19,478 nt of DNA. It comes from JAAYBR01 sp033813475 (GTDB lineage Bacteria; Hydrogenedentota; Hydrogenedentia; Hydrogenedentales; CAITNO01). Location: assembly GCA_033813475.1 (NCBI GenBank), contig JAPXRP010000071.1, positions 1 to 19,478 of the forward strand, given 5' to 3'. The position numbers were made by a program, and so were the translations under genes. The notes below the pieces were generated by a model, which saw only the letters and a list, made by a program, of their open reading frames with translations, was not told the origin of the DNA and made no database searches. This document shows, one piece after another, positions 1-5,576 of this stretch; position 1 is the stretch's first letter, and every line of letters begins with the position of its first letter.

Positions 1-113
1 ATGGACGTCGCCACCCCCAGCCGCCCCCCGTCCGGCAACGGCGCCGGCTTCCCGCACCCTGCAAGGCACGCGGCCGCCAGCCCCGTCCACGCCATAACCC
101 GCCATGCGCGCAT
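1..113 (-). CDS. N-terminus of a lipoprotein (partial, runs off the left edge)
   Basis: Reading leftward from ATG at 113, 37 complete codons give a classic lipoprotein signal: a short basic start (MRAWR), a hydrophobic run, then the lipobox LAGC with the cysteine at residue 20, followed by a proline/glycine-rich linker. The start is supported by AAGGAG five bases upstream (about 119-124) and by a near-consensus promoter at 161-190. Signal peptidase II would cleave before Cys20 and the protein would be anchored to a membrane. The rest lies outside the window, so no function can be given. A second in-frame ATG at residue 7 is possible but has a poorer ribosome site. Confidence 0.7.
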   Translation of the reverse strand, partial: MRAWRVMAWTGLAAACLAGCGKPAPLPDGGRLGVATS

Positions 114-160
114 CCAGACTCCTTTCACAAGCCACCCCTCCCGAAACACCCTTCGCGTAA

Positions 161-190
161 ATGATAATCCATTATTACCAAAAGCGTCAA
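161..190 (-). promoter_or_regulatory. Sigma-70-type promoter for the left-edge lipoprotein gene
   Basis: On the minus strand TTGACG (185-190) and TATCAT (161-166) are separated by 18 bases. Each hexamer matches the sigma-70 consensus at 5 of 6 positions. The spacer is AT-rich in an otherwise GC-rich stretch. The predicted transcript would begin near 154, about 40 bases before the ATG at 113, with the Shine-Dalgarno in between. Confidence 0.65.
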
Positions 191-543
191 CCCGCGCAGG
201 CAACCCGAATCGCCGGATAGGAGGCTGCGGGTGCCACCACCCTGCCGGGAACCAGATTGCCGCAGTCGCTTCGATCCCGCTAAGAAAGTACCGGGTTCGC
301 TGGAGAGGCCGCACCCCTGGGATCGCCAAGCTCCAGCTTGGCTTTCGGGGAAACACGGATCGAACAGGCCCGCGCGGAAAAACCCAAGAGGCCAAGCTGG
401 AGCTTGGCGATCCCAGGGGGCGTGTGGTTTGGGCGATGGAGGGAGCCGAAGCCATGCGCCCCTGGCGAGTGACCGTAGGCTTTCGCGCGCCGTGCTCGTG
501 CGGCACGGCCTGGCGGGCATGCCCTCCGTCCGGCCGAAATCCG
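191..543. other. Non-coding stretch between the lipoprotein gene and the cassette
   Basis: I see no credible gene here. Open frames crossing it on both strands have no recognisable composition or start site. It holds the inverted repeat pair at 314-419 and a 7-bp hairpin (489-495 with 503-509) without a T-tract. The stretch directly abuts the duplicated gene end at 544. It is therefore probably the original downstream flank of the diheme gene before the cassette arrived. Confidence 0.6.
314..419. repeat. Inverted pair of dispersed 29-bp palindromic (REP-like) elements, left copy
   Basis: The 29-bp arm at 314-342 is repeated as its exact reverse complement at 391-419, with a 48-bp spacer. Within each arm an 18-bp core, GCCAAGCTCCAGCTTGGC, is itself a hairpin with 8-bp stems and a two-base centre. 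The same element pair occurs at 14666-14911. The region 384-452 aligns without gaps to 14876-14944 (62 of 69 identical by my count). These are extragenic and look like a genome-wide repeat family such as REP/BIME elements. No mobilising gene is nearby. Confidence 0.85.
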
Positions 544-656
544 CCTCAGTTCAACTCCGGCCCCTCGATGCGCTCGCCTTTGAGCTGGCGGGCCTGGTCC
601 TCGGGCTTGAAGGTGCCGTAGAAGAGGGCGTTGGCGTCCATCCAGGTGGTGAGGCG
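544..656. repeat. Left copy of the 113-bp direct repeat bounding the SNF2-Hsp70 cassette
   Basis: Positions 544-656 match 5464-5576 in the same orientation with only two mismatches (551 and 582 versus 5471 and 5502). Identity stops abruptly at both ends. The repeat starts two bases beyond the stop codon of the diheme gene and covers its last 36 codons. It lies only 12 bases from the stop codon of the Hsp70-like gene, so it marks the left edge of the inserted segment. Confidence 0.95.
546..656 (-). pseudogene. Detached 3' end (last 36 codons) of the HzsA-like diheme gene
   Basis: Translated leftward, this fragment starts RLTTWMDANALFYGTF and continues to the stop codon. It corresponds to residues 913-948 of the intact gene at 5466-8312. 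It has no start codon and no upstream part. The only changes are one synonymous leucine codon (CTC here, CTA in the intact copy) and the final residue (Asn here, His in the intact copy). The GC-rich CTC is the codon style of the host genes, which hints that this copy is the original gene end and the intact gene now carries a replacement. That point rests on a single base. Confidence 0.85.
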
Positions 657-668
657 ACCTTGGAGGAA

Positions 669-2186
669 TTACACATGCTCCTTTGGCACGAAGGAATTGG
701 CGTGCAATGCGGCAGGAATTTTAGCGTCCGAGACTCCGTCTGGCAGGATGTATTTCGGCAGGTTTAGCAGGTGGTAAGACAAACCATAGGCCACGCAAAG
801 ACGGCTCATCCATTCCGGTTTTGGCTTCTCCTCAAAATCGTCGGGCACTGGCATGCCGATCCGCTCGAGGGAAAGGCCATCAAGGCCAAAGAGCGCTTTG
901 TCCTTCAACGCCGCGCACAGCGCATCTTCATGCAACTCGTCGTGCCCGCCTCCGACATAGAGGACTCGAGCCTCACGCAAAGGCGCTTTCCAGCCGTTGC
1001 CTAACTTCTGCTTTGTTTTCAGAAGAGGGACCATCCATTCTCGTGATAGATCCTCTTTAATCTCCGCTATTGCCCACTGCAAGTGCATGTCATATGGGCC
1101 CTTCTCCTTTTGAACTCTGAAGCGTTCCAACTCCTCTTGGCTGGGCACCGGCTTTCCCGAACAGTGGCATGCCGCCTTCTGCTCGATCCTGGCGGAGCCA
1201 AGCAAAGACACTCCGGCAGCATGGTAAGACAGCAGGCACCCTGAGTCATCGTCCCTGTTAAGCCTGAATACGGATTGGTCAACCGTGGCGGCGCCAGTAT
1301 CTGAGAGAATGTAATATCCTGTCTTGGGATTCGTCCAGAGGAAGGCTAGGATGCCAGCGCTTGCCTCAGGGCACAGATGACATGGGCCGGACGGATCGGG
1401 AGGTGTCTCTATGCTCCGCCTCGGCACCAGTCCGGCGAGCTCCCCATAAGAAAGCGGCGGGCCGGAAGCCAGTCTGTCGGCATGTTCCAGGGCCGTCTCC
1501 AATACACGAGCGAACAAGGCTTCCACCCTTGGGGATTGTTTGTCAGCCACAGGAACATCCATGTTCACCCGGATGGAGTCATCTGGATGGTGTCCGGGAA
1601 ACCGCCTCTCCAAGTCGCGCGTAACCTTTCCGAGAATGTTCCCCAAGAGATACACGGCACACACGGCAACAAACGAGGACAGTTTTGACGCGTACCGTCC
1701 GCCAAAAGCCTGCCTGTAGGGCTTCAAGACGGGGTCGTCCAGTTCACCCCTGGCCACCTTTACCAATGCCAGCTTGACATGGGGAAGAAGATTCGGGCCA
1801 TAGGTTTGAGCCGCCCCCGCAAGACGAAGCAGGCCATCCGAGGCCTCTAGAACGCTTGGGATCAGGAAGCTAGGGGGTGTTTGCGGGTTCTCCGGGGTGA
1901 ACACCCAAGCCTTGTCCCTGATGAGATCCCGCACCACGCACTTGCAGTATGCCGTGCCGAAGTCTAATCCGATCTGAATGCTGTAGGGGTCTCTACGTGG
2001 CAGGCACTCTTCAGCGGGGAAAACTCCTCCCGAGGCGGGTATGCTTGGAGCCACCTTTGCGCTGTTGTCAGTGCCTCCATGCCGGGGAGGTGTTCTTGTC
2101 GCCACCCCCAAGTCTTCGGTGTCGGTTCTTTCAACCCCATAGAACCACTTGACCGCCCATCGAATCAGCCTTCTCGCGCTTCCCAT
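669..2186 (-). CDS. Hsp70/actin-fold ATPase (nucleotide-binding domain only) partnered with a SNF2 ATPase
   Basis: The 505-residue protein carries the Hsp70 nucleotide-binding landmarks in order: phosphate-1 loop IGLDFGTAYCKC (72-83), a PEASAGIL segment (273-280) resembling the Hsp70 NEPTAAAL segment, phosphate-2 motif LSDTGAATVDQSVF (294-307), adenosine motif VLYVGGGHDE (408-417) and a closing VAYGLSYHL (465-473). There is a 70-residue, probably disordered N-terminal extension, and no room for an Hsp70 substrate-binding domain and lid. Cysteine pairs C269/C272 and C340/C342 are unusual. The start follows the SNF2 stop by 27 bases with a weak GAGGG ribosome site, so the two genes form an operon. 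It is expected to be a cytoplasmic ATPase that cycles with the SNF2 partner rather than a general chaperone; the partnership is inferred from linkage. Lower GC than the surroundings suggests transfer. Confidence 0.9.
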   Translation of the reverse strand: MGSARRLIRWAVKWFYGVERTDTEDLGVATRTPPRHGGTDNSAKVAPSIPASGGVFPAEECLPRRDPYSIQIGLDFGTAYCKCVVRDLIRDKAWVFTPENPQTPPSFLIPSVLEASDGLLRLAGAAQTYGPNLLPHVKLALVKVARGELDDPVLKPYRQAFGGRYASKLSSFVAVCAVYLLGNILGKVTRDLERRFPGHHPDDSIRVNMDVPVADKQSPRVEALFARVLETALEHADRLASGPPLSYGELAGLVPRRSIETPPDPSGPCHLCPEASAGILAFLWTNPKTGYYILSDTGAATVDQSVFRLNRDDDSGCLLSYHAAGVSLLGSARIEQKAACHCSGKPVPSQEELERFRVQKEKGPYDMHLQWAIAEIKEDLSREWMVPLLKTKQKLGNGWKAPLREARVLYVGGGHDELHEDALCAALKDKALFGLDGLSLERIGMPVPDDFEEKPKPEWMSRLCVAYGLSYHLLNLPKYILPDGVSDAKIPAALHANSFVPKEHV

Positions 2187-2213
2187 GATGTGCCCTCTTG
2201 ATTTCCGATCGTC

Positions 2214-5200
2214 TTATTCCACGAGGAATATCCCTGCCGCGACCTCGGCACGTTCTGTGTCGACTTCTGCCTTCCTGTCCAGTTCCGCCAGTTTTGCCTC
2301 CTTGTTCCGTTCCTCCTTCTCCAACCGAGCCTCTGTAGCCCTAATAATACCGGGACTTCTTCCTTTAATCCGGAGCGTCTGCAGCGCATCGCGGATTCCA
2401 GTAATGCGGCGGTCAAAGAAGCTGATAGCACGTTGTCTGCGAATACTCAGGGCGACCTCATTCTGGTTAACAAAATCCACCAAGGCGGCCTCGAAGCCCG
2501 CACACATATGCTCCCTCATCGCATCAAGAGCCCCCTGCTTGTTCTCACGCGCCGTACTCTGGCAGGCATAATCCCAATCCGCTCCTTCACTTAGGAGGTG
2601 CTGCACGATGGCCTCAGCCTCATCACCTTGACGAACCAAGCCCGAGGAGAGATCGCCAACTGCAAAAGCGAGCTGCCCCTTGGATGTCAGCCCGCCCAAC
2701 ACCCAGCGTTCGACATAATAACAGTAAACACCCGGCTTTGGGAGAATGTCGCAACACGGAACCCTTAGCGCAGATACGTTGAACAGCACTTGGGGCGACT
2801 CCTGATTCCTCTTTGTGATCCAGCGCACCAAGGGCGATAGGTGGCTCTCATACTGAACCTGTTTCTTTTCAGCCTTTGACATGCTGTAGACCAATTCGTT
2901 CCGGAAGCACAGCGTGGTTTTCTGGCTGTAGTTGGCATGAGAGGGGTCGGACAAGCTTACGAAATGGTTGAGGTCCGAGAGTGCCTCATGGGTTAGCTTG
3001 ATCTGGTAGCAGTGGGGAAAGGGGGTATGATGAAGCACTTCACAACCCTTATACTCGCGGCAAAAGAAGTCCTCTAGGTATCGCTCAAGCTCCTCGGCCT
3101 GAACGTACCGGCCTTTCCCGCGCGCTTCACTGATTTGGTCTTGTAGGTGATCCGAAAGCCCCATCAAGGAGTCCTTGGACTCGTCCAGTTGCTGCATGAG
3201 ATGGGCGTGGAATGCAAGGGCGGCCTGCGCCTTTTCCATGCGGTCCTTCTCCTGTTCAGGTGATAGGTCCTTGCTTAGGATATCCAGCGTCAATTGACGG
3301 ATCTCCCGTCCGATAATATCCTCCATATCCCCAAGACTGCGTTCAAAAATGGCCAGCTTTTCATGAAGGCACTCGTAGAGGCGTTCCTCAACGGTGTTGG
3401 CCACCTTAAAATTGACAATTGTCAGCTTCTTGGACTCCTGGCCGATGCGGTCAATGCGGCCTATACGCTGCTCGAGGCGCATGGGGTTCCAGGGCACGTC
3501 GTAGTTCACAATGATGTGGCAGAACTGGAGGTCAATGCCTTCACTGCCGACCTCGGAGGAGAGAAGTACCCTTGGCCCCTTCGGATCACTGAAGCGTTCA
3601 ATTTCCTGCCACCGAACATCAGAGGAGGTTCCGCCATGGATAACCGCAGAAGGAATTCCATTCTGCGAAAGACGGGATCTAAGGTATTCCAGCGTGGCAA
3701 TATAGTGAGCAAAAATGACCACCTTCTCCTTCGGAACCTCTTTGGTGAGCATCCCCCACAACGCGGCATACTTGCTGTCAATGGCCTCGAAATCGCGGTC
3801 TGCCAGCATCTGTAACTCGCTGGGTAGCTCTGTGGTGTACTGCTGCCCGCCAGACTCATCGGCGTCCTCCTCCCCGCCGAGAATCTCACCAAACTCCTCA
3901 GTCTCCGACAGAAGTCTACCTTTGATTTCCTTGGCCAGAACGGGGATGCAGCTGGCCGCTTTCAGTTGAAGACCCAGCACGCGAAACCGGTGGAACTCAG
4001 ATGCTTCCCGTTTGCATCGCTCCCGTACCAGACGCAATATGGCGTCATAGAGACGCCTTTCCGTTTCTGAGAACTCAAGGCTAAGCACCATCGGTTCCCG
4101 TATGGGGCGCTCCGCATTTACCTGCACATGCCTGGTCCTGTTGACATAGGAGCCAAGCAGGTTCAGCGTCTCCACCATGCGTTGACATTTTGCCACCTGC
4201 ATTTTGTCATCAGGCCTGATCGCTCTGACCTCGCTAGCCAAACTCCTATATAACTCAAGATCAGCTGTCCTAGGGGCTTCGCCCATTTGTCGGACAGCAG
4301 CCGCGAGCGCTTCCTTGTCCAGAGGGGTTCGAGCCAAGATGTTCCCCGCACGCACAGCGGGGATATTGTTCTGCAAGTGCTCCTCAAAGAGGGACTGATT
4401 GCCAAAGAAGTCCTCATCCACAAACTGAAGAAGGCTGTGAAGGTCCTTGTTCGTGTTATTGATGGGGGTGGCGGAAACACAAAGGACTGCATCAGAGCAT
4501 GCGGAAAGGAGCCTTCCAAGCTTGTAGACGGCGGTTCCAGGGTTCCGCATGTAGTGGGCCTCATCGAACACCAGCAGATCGAATACCGGCTTCTTCTGTG
4601 CCCTCTCTCGCAGGCGACGGAGGAATTCGACCTTCTCAGACCCCTTTCCCCCCTCATCCGACGGAGCATTTAGGAGGTCGCACTCTTCTTTGGGTGGCCT
4701 CAGTCCGCTATAGGTGACAATGAGTGCGAACTCGTGGGAGTCATAATCATATGCCTTGAGCGTCTCTTTCTTAAATCCCCCGAAATCAACGCACTTAGCG
4801 TTGACCCGGAACTTCTCGGTGAGTTCCTTTTCCCACTTGTTGGCGAGAGTTTTGGGGCACATCACGAGGAGACGCTTTGCCCCTTTTCGCGCCCGTAATT
4901 CTTGCCATACCAGAGCTGACTCAATGGTCTTTCCAAGCCCCACCTCGTCTGCCAGAATCAGGCGCTCGGTTGGAGAGTCAATCATCTTCAGGACAGGCTT
5001 GTACTGGTGGGGATGAAACTCGATCTCGGAGGCGAACATGGAGTAAATGACGTTATGCAATGCCCCCTTAAGCTTTTCATACGTGGTGACTCTTCGGAGA
5101 TCATCGGCCCTCCCGTAGGGGCCGTGAATCAGCCGCTGGTCGAGGCTTTCGTCCTTGACCAGTTCCAGTGCTGCTAGCGGCCGCCACGACACTTTTCCGT

Positions 5201-5324
5201 CCAAGTACTCTACGCGCAGCATGACATGTTTGTCTGGCCCCATGCGTTTTCCGGTGTAACGCCCCATCTTCGCGGGATCGTGCTTTTCCCGAAGTAGGTC
5301 GCCTTTTGAAAAGGGAATGTCCAC
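2214..5324 (-). CDS. RapA/DrmD-like SNF2-family DNA translocase
   Basis: This 1036-residue superfamily 2 ATPase has an N-terminal small domain (about 1-80), a Q-motif-like FHPHQ (103-107), Walker A LADEVGLGKTIES (124-136), DEAH box (254-257), motif III VSATPINN (283-290), motif V GSEGIDLQ (593-600) and motif VI EQRIGRIDRIGQ (618-629). The ADEVGLGKT and RIGRIDRIGQ forms are typical of RapA/HepA-like proteins and of DrmD of DISARM phage defence, rather than chromatin remodellers. The long C-terminal part (about 680-1036) has no nuclease motif I recognise and ends in a charged coiled coil (about 985-1030). The GTG start is chosen because AAAGGAG lies nine bases upstream (5334-5340). It is the first gene of a two-gene operon with the Hsp70-like gene. 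Family assignment is firm; a defence role is inference. Codon use is less GC-biased than in the flanking genes. Confidence 0.95.
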   Translation of the reverse strand: MDIPFSKGDLLREKHDPAKMGRYTGKRMGPDKHVMLRVEYLDGKVSWRPLAALELVKDESLDQRLIHGPYGRADDLRRVTTYEKLKGALHNVIYSMFASEIEFHPHQYKPVLKMIDSPTERLILADEVGLGKTIESALVWQELRARKGAKRLLVMCPKTLANKWEKELTEKFRVNAKCVDFGGFKKETLKAYDYDSHEFALIVTYSGLRPPKEECDLLNAPSDEGGKGSEKVEFLRRLRERAQKKPVFDLLVFDEAHYMRNPGTAVYKLGRLLSACSDAVLCVSATPINNTNKDLHSLLQFVDEDFFGNQSLFEEHLQNNIPAVRAGNILARTPLDKEALAAAVRQMGEAPRTADLELYRSLASEVRAIRPDDKMQVAKCQRMVETLNLLGSYVNRTRHVQVNAERPIREPMVLSLEFSETERRLYDAILRLVRERCKREASEFHRFRVLGLQLKAASCIPVLAKEIKGRLLSETEEFGEILGGEEDADESGGQQYTTELPSELQMLADRDFEAIDSKYAALWGMLTKEVPKEKVVIFAHYIATLEYLRSRLSQNGIPSAVIHGGTSSDVRWQEIERFSDPKGPRVLLSSEVGSEGIDLQFCHIIVNYDVPWNPMRLEQRIGRIDRIGQESKKLTIVNFKVANTVEERLYECLHEKLAIFERSLGDMEDIIGREIRQLTLDILSKDLSPEQEKDRMEKAQAALAFHAHLMQQLDESKDSLMGLSDHLQDQISEARGKGRYVQAEELERYLEDFFCREYKGCEVLHHTPFPHCYQIKLTHEALSDLNHFVSLSDPSHANYSQKTTLCFRNELVYSMSKAEKKQVQYESHLSPLVRWITKRNQESPQVLFNVSALRVPCCDILPKPGVYCYYVERWVLGGLTSKGQLAFAVGDLSSGLVRQGDEAEAIVQHLLSEGADWDYACQSTARENKQGALDAMREHMCAGFEAALVDFVNQNEVALSIRRQRAISFFDRRITGIRDALQTLRIKGRSPGIIRATEARLEKEERNKEAKLAELDRKAEVDTERAEVAAGIFLVE

Positions 5325-5463
5325 GGCCCTTGTCTCCTTTCGCCGTCAAGCGTCTTACGCGTCCTCGTGTTCTGAGGGAGATGTGTACCGCCGCGCCCCT
5401 TGCTCCGTCCACTACCTACGGCAACACTCTTCCCAAGGCTGCATCACTTTGCATGAACGATAT
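5325..5463 (-). promoter_or_regulatory. Leader region of the SNF2-Hsp70 operon
   Basis: These 139 bases separate the cassette's first gene from the repeated gene end at 5464, so any promoter of the operon must lie here or inside the upstream diheme gene. A strong Shine-Dalgarno, AAAGGAG at 5334-5340, serves the GTG start at 5324. I see no convincing pair of -35 and -10 boxes and no integrase, tRNA or small gene. The stretch has no counterpart at the left edge of the cassette. Confidence 0.45.
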
Positions 5464-5576
5464 CCTCAGTGCAACTCCGGCCCCTCGATGCGCTCGCCTT
5501 TTAGCTGGCGGGCCTGGTCCTCGGGCTTGAAGGTGCCGTAGAAGAGGGCGTTGGCGTCCATCCAGGTGGTGAGGCG
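5464..5576. repeat. Right copy of the 113-bp direct repeat bounding the SNF2-Hsp70 cassette
   Basis: This copy is the functional 3' end of the diheme gene and matches 544-656 except at two positions. The span between the two copies is about 4.8 kb and contains only the two cassette genes and short spacers. The arrangement resembles the attL/attR outcome of elements that integrate into a gene end and restore it. However, the shared segment is longer than usual for an att core and no recombinase gene is present. Confidence 0.95.

Noticed and set aside
489..509. Hairpin with 7-bp arms as terminator of the SNF2-Hsp70 operon
   Set aside because: There is no T-tract after it and it lies beyond the repeat copy, in what looks like the original flank.
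1..621. Plus-strand open frame at the left edge
   Set aside because: It runs through the lipoprotein start, the promoter and the repeat pair, with no plausible protein composition.
5421..5435. Sigma-54-like site (TGGGAAGAGTGTTGC on the minus strand) upstream of the SNF2 gene
   Set aside because: It has the right spacing between GG and GC but lacks the conserved CAC of the -24 element. One partial match is expected by chance.
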